The notes below the pieces were generated by a model. That model searched no databases. It saw only the letters and a program-made list of their open reading frames with translations, and was not told where the DNA came from. Shown one piece after another: positions 53,260 through 62,856 of a DNA stretch of 64,000 nt. A program made the translations under genes and the position numbers. Origin of the DNA: Planctomycetota bacterium (GTDB lineage: Bacteria > Planctomycetota > UBA8742 > UBA2392); assembly GCA_027493625.1 (NCBI GenBank), contig JAOSKM010000001.1:1269489-1333488 (forward strand). The letters are read 5' to 3'. Numbering within the stretch: the stretch's first letter is position 1; every line of letters begins with the position of its first letter.

Positions 53260-54402
53260 CTACTTCTTGCTGGGCTCGGTGTCCCAGTCGCGCAGCCAGT
53301 GGCAGGTGTAGCCGCCGGGGTTCTTCTCCAGGTAGTCCTGGTGGTACTCCTCGGCGCTGCTCCAGTTCTTTACCGGCTCGACGGTGGTCACGATCGGCGC
53401 ATCCCAGCGGCGAGCGGCGTCGATGTTCTTGATCGCCTGCTCGGCCGATTTTTTCTGCCGGTCGTTGAAGTAGAAGATGGTGCTGCGGTAACTGCTGCCG
53501 ACGTCGTTGCCCTGGCGGTTCTTCGTGGTGGGGTTGTGCATGCGGAAGAACCAGTCCTCAAGCAGGCTCTGGAGGCTGAGCTTGGCCGGGTCGAACTCCA
53601 CCTTCACGGCCTCGGCGTGGCCGGGGTGGTTCTTGTAGGTGGCGTTCTCGTTGTCGCCGCCGCAGTAGCCGACCTCGGTGTCGATCACGCCGGGAATCTC
53701 GCGCAGGATGTCTTCCATGCCCCAGAAGCAGCCGCCGGCGATAATCGCGGTTTCGGTCTTTTCAGTCATTGCCTTTTCCTTCAGGGGCCACAGTCCCTCC
53801 TGCTCGAAGCGCTTCAGGTACTTGCCATATCCGCGCGCCTCCATGTCCGCAAGCGGCACGAACTCCAGCGCTGCCGAGTTGATGCAGTAGCGCAGCCCGC
53901 CCTGCTCGCGCGGGCCGTCATTGAACACGTGGCCCAGGTGCGAATCGGCGGTGCCGCTGCGCACCTCGGTGCGCACCATGCCGTGGCTGGTGTCCTCGAG
54001 CTCGATGACTTCTTCCTCGTCGATGGGACGCGTAAAGGCGGGCCAGCCGCAGCCTGAGTCGTACTTGTCCAGGCTGCTGAACAGGGGCACGCCGCTGACG
54101 ATGTCGAGGTAAATGCCGGGCTCAAAGTGCTTGTCGTACTCGCCGGTGAAGCGGTGCTCGGTGGCGCTTTCCTGGGTGACGCGATACTGCAGGTCGGTCA
54201 GCTTCTTGCGCAGTTCTTCGTCGGAGGGCTTCACGAATTTGTCCTTGTCAAATGGCTGTGCCGCCGCCGCGGGTCGCGGAGTCTCGGCGGGTTTCGGCGC
54301 GTTGGAGCTGCCACCACGGGTCTGCGTGCTGGAGTCTTCGTTGCTGGCGCATGCCGCCAGCAGCGCGAGCGGCAGCAGCCATGCGATCATCAGCTTCTGC
54401 AT
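53260..54402 (-). CDS. msrBA: Bifunctional methionine sulfoxide reductase lipoprotein, MsrB-MsrA fusion
   Basis: 380 residues. Lipobox LLAAC at residues 14-18, then a Ser/Pro/Ala linker. MsrB domain about 58-180 with [22 protein letters not shown] and the catalytic Cys in [10 protein letters not shown]. MsrA domain about 215-375 with the catalytic GGCFWGMED and [19 protein letters not shown]. It repairs R- and S-methionine sulfoxides in extracytoplasmic proteins. The order MsrB-MsrA is the reverse of the Neisseria/Streptococcus fusions. The redox partner is not nearby. Confidence 0.92.
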   Translation of the reverse strand: MQKLMIAWLLPLALLAACASNEDSSTQTRGGSSNAPKPAETPRPAAAAQPFDKDKFVKPSDEELRKKLTDLQYRVTQESATEHRFTGEYDKHFEPGIYLDIVSGVPLFSSLDKYDSGCGWPAFTRPIDEEEVIELEDTSHGMVRTEVRSGTADSHLGHVFNDGPREQGGLRYCINSAALEFVPLADMEARGYGKYLKRFEQEGLWPLKEKAMTEKTETAIIAGGCFWGMEDILREIPGVIDTEVGYCGGDNENATYKNHPGHAEAVKVEFDPAKLSLQSLLEDWFFRMHNPTTKNRQGNDVGSSYRSTIFYFNDRQKKSAEQAIKNIDAARRWDAPIVTTVEPVKNWSSAEEYHQDYLEKNPGGYTCHWLRDWDTEPSKK

Positions 54403-54470
54403 CTACGCACCTCCTGCAGACTTGAGCGACCCCATGGTTAACCAGCGCCTTACGGCAATTGTTCCAGACT

Positions 54471-55955
54471 TCAAGCTTTCCCGCCGACCTGGCGCAGCCG
54501 GCTGCTGAAGCTGAGATATTCGCTGGCCTGGCGGTCGTGCAGGCTGACCTTGTCTTCCGGCTCGTCGCCCTGCTGGCCCAGCAGGCGCATGGCCGCCTGC
54601 TTGTACTGCGCGGCCGCGCCGACGAAGTCTCCGCGCCGGTAGGCTTTGCGGGCGTTCTCGATCTCGCGGGTGGGGTCGCCCGCGGGCTCGGCCAGCAGGC
54701 GGTCGGCCACCTCGCGGCAGGCGAGCGCGCTGAAGCGCAGGTCCAGCTCGTCGCGCGGGTCGCCTCCCATGGCCTTGCGGATCAGGTTGTCGGCCAGCTT
54801 GTGGAACTTGCTGGCGATCTGCGCCAGGTCGCCCATCACGAGGGCCTTGCACAGGTGCTCGGTGAAGCGCGGGCTGAGCTCGATGGAGAACTCGCCGGGC
54901 TTGAGCGCTTCTTCGGGGAAGTCGCCGGCGTCGAGGCTGATCACCACGCTGGCGGCGCGCTGGCCGGAAGGGGTGTTGCCGGCAAGCTCGTCGAGGTCGC
55001 CCTCGTTCACCACGGCGCGCGCGCGCACCGACGACTGCACGTCCTTGCGGCCCAGCACCGGCGCTACCGGCAGAGACCCATATTCGGGTGTCTCGGCCTC
55101 TTCGGGAATCTCGTCCAGCGTGTCGTTGGAGGCGTCGTGCTCCATCAGGTCCTGCTGGGCCAGCGCCGGCATCGGTGGCTTGGCCGGAGGCGCTTCCGGG
55201 GCCGGCCTGGGCGCGGGGGCTTTTGCGGGCGGCGCCTCGACCACGGGCTTGGCGGCGGGGGCGGCGCAACCTTTGCCACCGGCGCCGGGATGGTGCGGGT
55301 GCCGGGGCCGACGCCGCCGGACTTGGGCTTCAGCTTGGGCCGTTTCAGCTTGCGGTTGCGCGGGATGCGCACGCCGGTTTTCTCGCCCGCAGGCGGAGGC
55401 GCGGCCACGGTCGTCTCGGGCTCGGGCTCGGCTTCTTCCTCAGCAACCTCAGCAGAAACTTCGGCGGCGACTTCCTCGGCCGGCTCATCGAGACTCAGCT
55501 CGTTGTCCTCAAGGCTTTCCTCGGCCGCGGTCTCGTCTTCTTCGGCTGGGATGTCCACGGCGGGCTCCTCGCTTGGTGTATCAGGAACTGACTCAGCGGC
55601 CGGCGCTTCGAGCTCGAGCTCTTGGCTTTGGCTCATCCCGGTCGCCGTTTCCTCGAGCGGCGGCGTGGGCTCGGGCTTGGCTTCTTCGGGCTTCACGACC
55701 GCACTGCGCCCGGACGCTTTTTTTGCTGGCGGCGCGGCACTGCTTGGCAAGCAGGTCAAGCTTGCCGGCGTGTGCGACGATGCGCTGCTTTTTCTCGTCG
55801 TCCTTCACGGCCTCCGCGATGCGGCGGTACGTCGTAGCGGCAAACGTGAAGTAGTCGTCTGCCTTCTCGAACTCCTTGCGGCCTGCGGCCTCTTTACCCT
55901 TGGCCTCTGCCTTTTCCGCGGCTTCGCGGATTTCCCGGGTGATCGTCTGCGCCAT
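54471..55955 (-). CDS. Modular protein: helical hairpin (MIT/TPR-like), acidic-proline linker, helical C-terminal domain (two frameshifts)
   Basis: Three overlapping minus frames (55955-55593, 55759-55145, 55244-54471) form one protein of about 495 residues. Breaks lie at T7 55718-55724 (six T's restore CRAASKK-ASGRSAVV) and G5 55257-55261 (six or three G's). The N-terminal 70 residues are a helical bundle (EFEKADDYFTFAATTYRRIAEA) like a MIT or TPR hairpin. A long Glu/Pro/Ala linker contains a basic patch RKLKRPKLKPKSGG. The C-terminal 200 residues end with a similar helical unit, ARKAYRRGDFVGAAAQYKQA. Cytoplasmic; function unknown. Confidence 0.7.
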
Positions 55956-56140
55956 CCTGCCCCCAAGTGACACCGATGCTGTCCGCCAAGTACGGATAGC
56001 CGTTGCCATGTTGCCCAGCTAACGAATGCCCACAGGATAATCAGGTTCCAGACCTGATTTCAACGCAGCCGGCCGGCTATCTTCAGTAATGAATTGCGGA
56101 TCGTAGAATGCGGTGACCTGGTTCTTCGTCGTCCATTAAC

Positions 56141-57635
56141 ATGAATGATGCGTCATTGACGGCCCGCTGCCTCAACTGTGGGGCTGCGTTTGAGCAACAG
56201 GACATCAGTCCCAGACGCCGCTTCGCGGAATGCTCCCATTGCGGCACCTTGCACAACGTCTCCAGCTTCCTGGCTCCGTCCCAACGCCCGCGGGAACGTG
56301 TTCAGCAATTGCCGAGTACCGTTCTGTTCGGTGAACAAGCGCAGGGCGCCACCATCCAATGGCAACCAAGCGGTCGTCGGATGTTTACAGCGATCCTTGC
56401 GCTGTTGTTTGTGTCAGGCGGATTGCACCCTACCGGGATGCTATTCCTGATTCTGAACCCGTTCACAATGGGCGAAATGCCCGCAGTGCTTGCGATTGGG
56501 GGAGGTTTGCTGTTCTGGCCTCTGCTTTACTTTTCCCTGGTCAGATACCTGAACCGAATCGTACTGCAGATTGACCACAACGGCATCACTTCAGCGTACC
56601 GACCTGTTCCATGGCGACCGTCCCTGTCCTTTGCGTTGAACCGTGTCCGTTGCGCATGCGCGCTTCCAACAACCCCTTCACGCGGGGTCCCACGCTATCG
56701 CCTGTTGCTGGTTCTGACGGACGGATCCATCGTGGACCTTTTTTCCGGAACGTCCCGCACGCGCCATCGGCGAGGCGTTACTGCACCTGCTGAATCGAGC
56801 GATCGAGCGACTGCAAAGCAATGCTGAAACTTTTTCCGCAGGGTCGGAGCCATCGGCAAAAGGTCGCCGACATCGGGAGATCACGAGCCACCTGTCTTTG
56901 TTCCACGTTCGAGAAAGGCGTCGACCACAGCCATCTCCGACTCAGCTCGATTGCGACTCCTGCAGCGCCCCCATTCCGCTTGAGTCCATCAATCGCACTG
57001 AGCTTGCGGCTGCGTGCTCGTACTGCGGCGTGGTCAAGGACCTGCGCGCTTTCCTGAAGGTCGGAAATGCCGAACAGCTTCGGGACGTCGGCCGCTTGCC
57101 GGCCGAGATAACGATTGAGTCGAGCCAACAAGAATCGCGTTTAAACGTCGCTCCACCAGGCCGTCTGGTCACTTTCTTTGACTACTCAATACTTGCCTGT
57201 GTGTTCTTCCTACCGTTGCTCGGCCTGGTGGTTCCGGCCGCTGCCTTTGCACTAGAAGCTCTGCCAGTGCGCTGGATCGGGGTACTCGCCGTAGCTGGAG
57301 GACTGCCGTTTGCAGGCCTGTGGTTGATCAGCGTGCTCTGGCTGCGTAACAACTCGCCGGTCCAGATCACCCTTTCGCGCAGCCAGATCGAAAGATGCAC
57401 GAAGAACCAGCGCTCGCCCTCCGACTACATCGTACCGACCAGCCGTTTGAACTGTTTTCTCGCCCTGGAGTGTGACGCGTCGGACGGGCAACACCATTAC
57501 TCTGTGCTGGCGGAAACCACTGACATGGAGTGGTTGGTCGTAATCGACGGCTTGTCCTCGCCGTCCTATGCGCTGATCATCCGCGATGCGTTCCAGCAAC
57601 TGCTGGAGACGATGCGCGAAGGACGCTCTACTTGA
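56141..57635 (+). CDS. Duplicated zinc-ribbon membrane protein (frameshifted in this sequence)
   Basis: Two plus frames (56141-56827 and a frame open to 57635) join at the T6 run 56739-56744; five T's give VDLFPERPARAIGEALLHLL and lead directly into the second unit. The rejoined protein of about 497 residues is an internal duplication. Each half has a zinc ribbon (CLNCGAAFEQ...CSHCGTLHN; CDSCSAPIPLE...CSYCGVVKD), two adjacent membrane helices, and a beta-rich domain (VLQIDHNGITSAYRP; VQITLSRSQIERCTK). No family recognised. The membrane helices place the ribbons in the cytoplasm if the N terminus is inside. Confidence 0.72.
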
Positions 57636-58756
57636 GCTCTTTGGCGATCTGGTTGAGCATGTCCACGGCGCGCTTCAGCTTTTCGTCCGTGGCGGCATAG
57701 CATAGGCGGAAGTTGGTGTTGCGGTCGCTGCAGGCGCCGCCCGGGACCACCAGCAACTCGCGCTTGATGCAGGCTTCCAGGAAGCGCTCCGGGTCCACGC
57801 CGTCTGGCAGGTACGGGAACATGTAGAAGGCGCCGCCCGGCTTCACGATGCGGTAGCTGTCTTTCAGCCCTTCGTACACCAGGTCGCGCTTGGCGCGGTA
57901 TTCTTCGCGGTGCGCGGCGAAGTCCAGCTCAAGCCCCTTGAGCGCCGCCCACTGCAGCGGGCGCCGGCGCGCACACGTAGCTGAACTGCTGCAGGCTGTA
58001 CATGCGCTCCACCAGCTCGCGCGGCGCGAGCAGCCAGCCCATGCGCCAGCCCGGCATTCCCATGCTCTTGCTGGCGCCGCTCAGCACGATGCAGTTGTCC
58101 GTGAATTCGCGCGGGCTGACGTGCCGCTCGGTGTAGATGAAATCCTCGTAGATCTCGTCGCTCACCAGCGGGATGCCCGTTTGATCGGACAGCGCAGCCA
58201 GCTCGCGCGCCTCGGTTTCGCTCAGCGCGTAGCCGGTCGGGTTGCTGGGTGAGTTCACCAGGATCAGCCGGGTCTTGTCCGTGATCTTCTCGCGGATCGC
58301 GGCCGCCGTCGGCTTGAAGTCCGGGTAAATGTCGTAGGTGACCGCCCTGGCGCCCACCATGGTGGCGAGGTGGCGGTACATGACGAAGTACGGGTCCGGG
58401 ATCAGGATTTCGTCGCCCGGGTCCAGCGTGGCCAGGAAGGTCAGCATCAGGCCGCCGCTGACGCCGCAGGTCACCATGGTCTCGCAGCCGCTGATGTCGC
58501 CGAATCGCTGCGCGTAGCGGGCTTTCAGGGCATCTCGCAACTCGGGAATGCCCTGGGTTACCGTGTAGCGGTTACGGCCTTCGTTGATGGCGCCGATCGC
58601 CGCCTGCTTGATCTCGTCGGGCACGTCGAAATGCGCCTGGCCGATAGACAGGTCGATCGGGTCCTTCATCGACAAACCCAGCTCGAAGAACTTGCGGATG
58701 CCGCTGGCCTTGATGCCCAGCGCGCGCTGCGAGATGCGGATCGACTTGTCTGCCAC
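57628..58756 (-). CDS. Class I/II aminotransferase, aspartate aminotransferase-like (frameshifted in this sequence)
   Basis: About 376 residues once rejoined, starting at a GTG (58756) with GGAGG 6 bp before it. It has DPIDLSIGQAHFDVPDEIKQA, NSPSNPTGYALS, LVSDEIYEDFIY and the PLP Lys in VLSGASKSMGMPGWRMGW. The frame breaks near 57955-57965, where SYVCAPAP should continue LQWAALKGLELDF; this is a GC-rich stretch, not a homopolymer. The second part ends with FRLCYAATDEKLKRAVDML. The amino donor is uncertain; aspartate, alanine or aromatic substrates are possible. Confidence 0.88.
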
Positions 58757-58828
58757 GGATGCCTCCGGCCGGAATGTAACAGCATTGCCCGGCCTGCGCA
58801 AAGCACGTTGCGGGCGATGGAAAAATCA

Positions 58829-58860
58829 AAGGCCCCGCATGGCGGGGCCTTGCGGGGTGC
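58829..58860 (-). terminator. Rho-independent terminator of the small basic protein gene
   Basis: AAGGCCCCGC/GCGGGGCCTT with a 3-nt loop; the minus strand continues TTGATTTTTCC. Confidence 0.8.
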
Positions 58861-58868
58861 TGTGCGGG

Positions 58869-59024
58869 TTACTTGATGACGCGCGTCTTGGGCAGGCCGG
58901 TGACGTCGTCGCCCTGCTTCCAGCGACGTTCGATCTTGAGCTGCTCGAGGCGCTCAAGGCGCGTGAGCACGCTGCGCTTCTTGCTGCCGAGGGCGCTGAC
59001 CTTGAGAGATGGATGGCGTGACAT
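58869..59024 (-). CDS. PVC-type small basic protein
   Basis: 51 residues from the ATG at 59024 (GGAG 6 bp before). The sequence MSRHPSLKVSALGSKKRSVL opens it and GDDVTGLPKTRVIK closes it. This matches the small basic protein family described for Chlamydiae, Verrucomicrobia and Planctomycetes (TIGR04137 as I recall it). The charge and size suggest a ribosome-associated or RNA-binding role, which is inference. It is monocistronic with its own terminator and is a good taxonomic marker. Confidence 0.85.
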   Translation of the reverse strand: MSRHPSLKVSALGSKKRSVLTRLERLEQLKIERRWKQGDDVTGLPKTRVIK

Positions 59025-59051
59025 GGCGTTCTCCGTGCTGCGTTCGTGCAA

Positions 59052-59442
59052 AGGGGCAAGAAAGTAGCACGGGAAACGCGCGCGTCAAGCGGTGGGTGAT
59101 TCAGGAGGCAGGAGGGAACAGGAGCCGCAAGCGCAAGCGCGCGGCCAAGGCAGTGGGCAGGAAGTAGTGGGATGCGCGACCTGAGCAGCTGGTAGTTGTT
59201 TCTTGACTTGCGGTGGTTGCGTCGCGACTGACCAGCGAATTTGTAGAAAATTTTTTCGATCATCCTCTAGGGGTGTTGGCTGCTGCAAATACAGCATGTT
59301 GTGTTTAGACGTCTGATAACGGGTCTCTTGTGTCCCAGCGCTCGTGGGGAATCGATTTTCGTAATTGACGAACTGTAAAATACGAGTTATACCCTACCCA
59401 CGCGACACGCAGTCGCGCACCTCTCACAGCCAGGAGCGCCCA
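59052..59442 (+). other. Intergenic region with heptamer-like repeats and a promoter
   Basis: 390 bp without a gene. 59099-59126 reads ATTCAGG, AGGCAGG, AGGGAAC, AGGAGCC, and 59150-59170 reads CAGTGGG, CAGGAAG, TAGTGGG, both like degenerate heptamer arrays. An AT-rich stretch with AAAATTTTTT lies at 59247-59257. A strong promoter is at 59365-59393. Confidence 0.45.
59365..59393 (+). promoter_or_regulatory. Sigma-70 promoter upstream of the 131-residue hypothetical gene
   Basis: TTGACG (59365-59370), exactly 17 bp, TATACC (59388-59393). The start site would be about 40 bp before the ATG at 59443. Confidence 0.7.
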
Positions 59443-59838
59443 ATGCCCGTCTTCAAGACCGACGACAAGGTTTCCGAGCGCCTGCTCTCCATCGACTGGG
59501 GACAGCCCAGCGCCCGTCTGCGCGCTGCCGCCAACCAGCAGCCCGTGCGCGAGCTCAAGGGACTTGAAGTCAGCGTCCGCATCGACGAGGTGTTTCACCA
59601 CATCAACGCCTACCGCGCGCTGATCGAGGCCGAGGTGCAGGGCGAGGGGCTGCTGGCGCGCAGCCTGATCAGCCAGGCCAACGCCATCTTCAACCAGGCC
59701 TTCGTGAACCTGGAGAAGCGCCACGGCTTCGCCAAGGTGTATGTGGACGCGCCGGTCGCCGGCGGACACAAAACGGAAGACATCACCGACCTGGTGATCG
59801 AGGAAGTGCTGGCACTCCAGAACATCCTCGACGCCTGA
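59443..59838 (+). CDS. Hypothetical protein
   Basis: 131 residues from the ATG at 59443, with AGGAG 8 bp upstream, behind a near-consensus promoter. An N-terminal basic segment is followed by a mixed alpha/beta chain (VSVRIDEVFHHINAYRALIEAE, then FAKVYVDAPVAGGHK). No Cys, signal or membrane segment. The strong promoter, ribosome site and terminator suggest good expression. No family recognised. Confidence 0.75.
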   Translation: MPVFKTDDKVSERLLSIDWGQPSARLRAAANQQPVRELKGLEVSVRIDEVFHHINAYRALIEAEVQGEGLLARSLISQANAIFNQAFVNLEKRHGFAKVYVDAPVAGGHKTEDITDLVIEEVLALQNILDA

Positions 59839-59912
59839 GCCACACCATCACCTGCCCGGAGAGACTCCTTACTCCCGCTCTCCCAAGCTCCCGGCTCTTC
59901 GGGCACATCTCC

Positions 59913-59936
59913 AGCGCCCCGCTTCGGCGGGGCGCT
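59913..59936 (+). terminator. Hairpin with TTCG tetraloop
   Basis: A 10-bp stem AGCGCCCCGC/GCGGGGCGCT closed by TTCG, 75 bp after the stop; CGCCATTT follows. Confidence 0.65.
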
Positions 59937-59944
59937 CGCCATTT

Positions 59945-60088
59945 GAAACAGGTTTCAGGGGACAGGTTTCAGGTTTCAGGGACATCGCATCGACGCCGCA
60001 AGTGAATCGAGTACCGCAACTCCCCAGATTCCACAAGTTGCGTTCACCCCAGTGCCCCTGACACCTGAAACCTGAACCCTGAAACCTG
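59945..60088. repeat. Long nested palindrome built of heptamers
   Basis: Left array 59945-59979: GAAACAG, GTTTCAG, GGGACAG, GTTTCAG, GTTTCAG. Right array 60054-60088: GCCCCTG, ACACCTG, AAACCTG, AACCCTG, AAACCTG. The arrays are reverse complements (CAGGTTT/AAACCTG). Between them an inner stem CGCAACT/AGTTGCG (60015-60021, 60036-60042) and GTGAA/TTCAC nest in the same fold. No reading frame uses it. Confidence 0.8.
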
Positions 60089-60213
60089 TCCATCCCGCGT
60101 CCGATAAACAATTTCCGCCAACTTCTGCTGAATAAAACCCTTCTCCTTTTCCGACACAGTGTTGCCGGCCCAGCGTCGGCCCTCTCCATCGACTACCGGA
60201 AACAGGTCTCGCC

Positions 60214-60978
60214 ATGCGCAACAACATCCTCACTCTCCTCGTGGGCTTCGTGGTGATGCTGGGCTCGGTCATGCTGTTCAAGCTGGGCCTCGACAAGATG
60301 ACCGACGCCGAGGCCGCCAGCAGCGACGCCTACGCGCAGGTCAACGTCGACATGAACCGTCGCGCCATCCTGTACCGCGTCCAGTCCGGCGATACGCTCT
60401 GGAGCCTGGCACAGCGCTTCTACGGCCAGGGCCGCCGCTGGGAAGAAATCGCCCGCGCCAACAACCTGACCGGCGCCGACGGTCTGGTGGCCGGCGCGAT
60501 CATCAAGATTCCTCTCTCTGCCGAAGACGAAGTCCAGCAGCCCGAGTTCGAGCAGCCTATCCCCACCACCAGCTATGACGCCGTGCAGGAGGCCGTGAAC
60601 TCCGGGCGCTTCGGCCTGGACGAAGACACCATCGACGTAACGATATGCCGCATCGACCGCTCGCAGTTCCCGGCCGGGGCCCTGTGCGTCGCCCGCCACT
60701 CCGAGCAGCAGCGGGTGCGCCTCAGCCTGTATGACGCCGGCAATGACGGCACCTGTCCGCCGCTGGCGACCTACGAGGCGCCGAACGGCAATTTCCTGCG
60801 CAAGATGCACAGCGAGGACCTGGACGGCGACGGCCAGCACGAGCTCTTCACGATCTGGCAGACCGAGGACAACCAATGCACCTCCCGCGTCCTGAAGTGG
60901 GAGAACGGCCGCCTCGAAGTCGTGTCAGAGACTCCGGACGACCCCATGGCCGTGCTGAAGCTTCGCGTCAACGACTGA
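60214..60978 (+). CDS. LysM-domain membrane-anchored protein
   Basis: 254 residues. One N-terminal membrane helix (about 5-25) without a clear cleavage site, then a LysM domain (about 52-98: YRVQSGDTLWSLAQRFYGQ, WEEIARANNL, GAIIKIP) that should bind peptidoglycan. The C-terminal part (about 140-250) has DLDGDGQHELFTIW, an FG-GAP-like calcium loop, and four Cys that could pair. It is probably a wall-bound envelope protein. Confidence 0.83.
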   Translation: MRNNILTLLVGFVVMLGSVMLFKLGLDKMTDAEAASSDAYAQVNVDMNRRAILYRVQSGDTLWSLAQRFYGQGRRWEEIARANNLTGADGLVAGAIIKIPLSAEDEVQQPEFEQPIPTTSYDAVQEAVNSGRFGLDEDTIDVTICRIDRSQFPAGALCVARHSEQQRVRLSLYDAGNDGTCPPLATYEAPNGNFLRKMHSEDLDGDGQHELFTIWQTEDNQCTSRVLKWENGRLEVVSETPDDPMAVLKLRVND

Positions 60979-61034
60979 TCCGGCGCACTGACACCCCCCA
61001 CCGGCGGGCCGCGGCCTGCCCCACGGAGCCACGC

Positions 61035-61805
61035 ATGAGCACCATCATGGTTGACGCTGCAGCCTCGGAACGCCTGTCCCGCCAGTTCGAGGCCGTGATG
61101 CGACGCGGCACCGGCCGCGAGGCGCAGCTCGAAGCGCGGCGCTTCATCTCGTACCTGTGCGACCGGCTGGAGCGCAACAACCACGCGCTGATGGCAGCCG
61201 CCCGCAACCGCCGCCCCGACCAGTTGTTCAACACCGCCTACGCCGCGCGCCAGGGCGAAGGCGTGATGATGACCTGCCTGTTTCTGCTTAACGACCTGGC
61301 CGCGCGCATGGGGCACCAGCGCGTGGCTGACTGCCTGACGGCCACCCGCACCCGTGCCGGCCGTGCGCTGGCCCGCCGGGTGGGCTCGCGCCCCAACGAG
61401 GAACTGCGCATCGCCAACATCCGCTTCAGCACCGGCGACAGCAGTTTCAAGGCGCGTGAGTTCATCGCCCAGCCCGCGCCCTTCGCCGGCACCGGCGGCG
61501 TGGTCGCGACCTACCGCTTCCGCGGCAGCTACCCGGGCGCGCTGAAGATCGGCTTCGTGATCGAGAATGAGGGTTGCCGCACCAGCCACTTCGTGGCCGT
61601 GCACACCCGGCTGTTCGCGCAGTACGACCAGAACGAGGCCTGGCTGCCCACGCCCGGCGAGGCGTTCGCGTTCATCGAGAAGGTCGCGCCCATGGAGGCG
61701 CAGGTGCTGGCGATGCGCGGCTTCGACTGCATGGACCTGCTGCGCGGCGCCGAGAAGCTGAACCGCGACCCGGTCAGCCTGCGGATTCTTGCCCGCCTGG
61801 TTTAG
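61035..61805 (+). CDS. Hypothetical protein
   Basis: 256 residues from the ATG at 61035, with GGAG 7 bp before it. N-terminal helical half (RQFEAVMRRGTGREAQLEARRF), then a beta-rich half (GGVVATYRFRGSYPGALKIGFV) ending in helices. No signal peptide or recognised domain. It is 56 bp after the LysM gene and its last 32 bp overlap the 3' end of the convergent TerC gene. Confidence 0.72.
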   Translation: MSTIMVDAAASERLSRQFEAVMRRGTGREAQLEARRFISYLCDRLERNNHALMAAARNRRPDQLFNTAYAARQGEGVMMTCLFLLNDLAARMGHQRVADCLTATRTRAGRALARRVGSRPNEELRIANIRFSTGDSSFKAREFIAQPAPFAGTGGVVATYRFRGSYPGALKIGFVIENEGCRTSHFVAVHTRLFAQYDQNEAWLPTPGEAFAFIEKVAPMEAQVLAMRGFDCMDLLRGAEKLNRDPVSLRILARLV

Positions 61806-62809
61806 TCGCTTCAGCATCCGGCTGATCGGCGCTGCCGGGCAGCAGTTTGGGCTCGGGCAGTTCGACCTTGGCCGGGATCGCCAGCGACAGCACCACGCAC
61901 ACCAGCAGCACGCCACCGATCACGCTGAGGCTCAGCCACAGGGGCGCGTGCCAGAACTCGATCACCATCATCTTGCCGCCGACAAAAATCAGGATGACGC
62001 TCAACCCGTACTTCAGGAAGCGGAACGCCGCCATGATGCCCGCCAGCGCGAAGTACAGGCTGCGCAGGCCCAGGATGGCAAAGGCGTTGCTGGTGTAGAC
62101 GATGAAGCTGTCAACCTGGCGCGTGCGAGGATCCATGGCCACGGCGATCACGGCCGGCACGCTGTCGAGCGCGAAGATCACGTCGGTGATTTCGACCAGG
62201 ATCAGGCCGATGAAAAGCATCGTGAAGTAGCGCCTGCCGTCCTGCCGCACGGTGAAGTTCGGGCCCGGGTTACCCGGTTGCACCGGCAGAATTCTGGCGA
62301 GCGTGCGGACGACGATGCCCTTTTTCAGGCTCGGGCTCTTTGTCGCCCTGCAGCAGCAGCTTGAGGGCGGAGAAGATCAGCACCGCGCCGAAGAGGTAGA
62401 GCATCCAGTCGAACTTCTCGATCAGCGCCACGCCAGCAAACACAAACACCGCGCGCAGGATCAGCGCCCCGAACACGCCCCAGAACAGCAGCTTGTGCTG
62501 GAACTCCCGCGGAATCTTCAGCGCCGCAAAGATCACCGCGAACACGAACAGGTTGTCGACCGACAGCGCCTTCTCGATCACGTAGCCGGCGAAGTAGCGC
62601 AGCGCGACGTCCGGGCCGAAACCCTGCCCGCCCATCAGCGCCAGGGCGCCGCCGAACAGGCAGGCCAGCGCGATCCAGACACCGCTCCAGATCAGCGCCT
62701 CGCGTATCCGCACCGTGTGCGGGTCCTTGTGCGCCACGAACAGGTCGATCGCCAGCACGATCGCGATGATCGCGCCGAACACGATCCACATCACGACATG
62801 AAAATCCAC
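61774..62809 (-). CDS. TerC/Alx family membrane protein (frameshifted in this sequence)
   Basis: Two minus frames join at the T5 run 62321-62325; four T's give EPEKGIVVRTLARILPVQPG. The rejoined protein of about 345 residues starts at a GTG (62809) with GGGAG before it. Typical segments: IALACLFGGALALMGG, EKALSVDNLFVFAVIFAALKIP (with the conserved Asn-Asp pair), and LVEITDVIFALDSVPAVIA, whose acidic residues lie in the membrane. TerC/Alx proteins are linked to tellurite resistance and manganese export. It diverges from the glycosyltransferase gene with 47 bp between. Confidence 0.92.
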
Positions 62810-62856
62810 GCCTGCTCCCGTTGCCAGTTGGCCGTAACCCTCTACCATCTCGCGCG

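Larger units (their letters stand above)
59839..60213 (+). other. Intergenic region filled by a terminator and a heptamer palindrome
   Basis: 375 bp without a gene, almost entirely accounted for by the terminator at 59913 and the 144-bp palindrome at 59945, followed by about 120 bp of leader before the LysM gene. Confidence 0.5.

Noticed and set aside
59864-59897. CTCCC-rich tract after the 131-residue gene as a further heptamer element
   Set aside because: The CTCCC blocks are spaced 8 bp apart, not 7, and there is no opposing arm.
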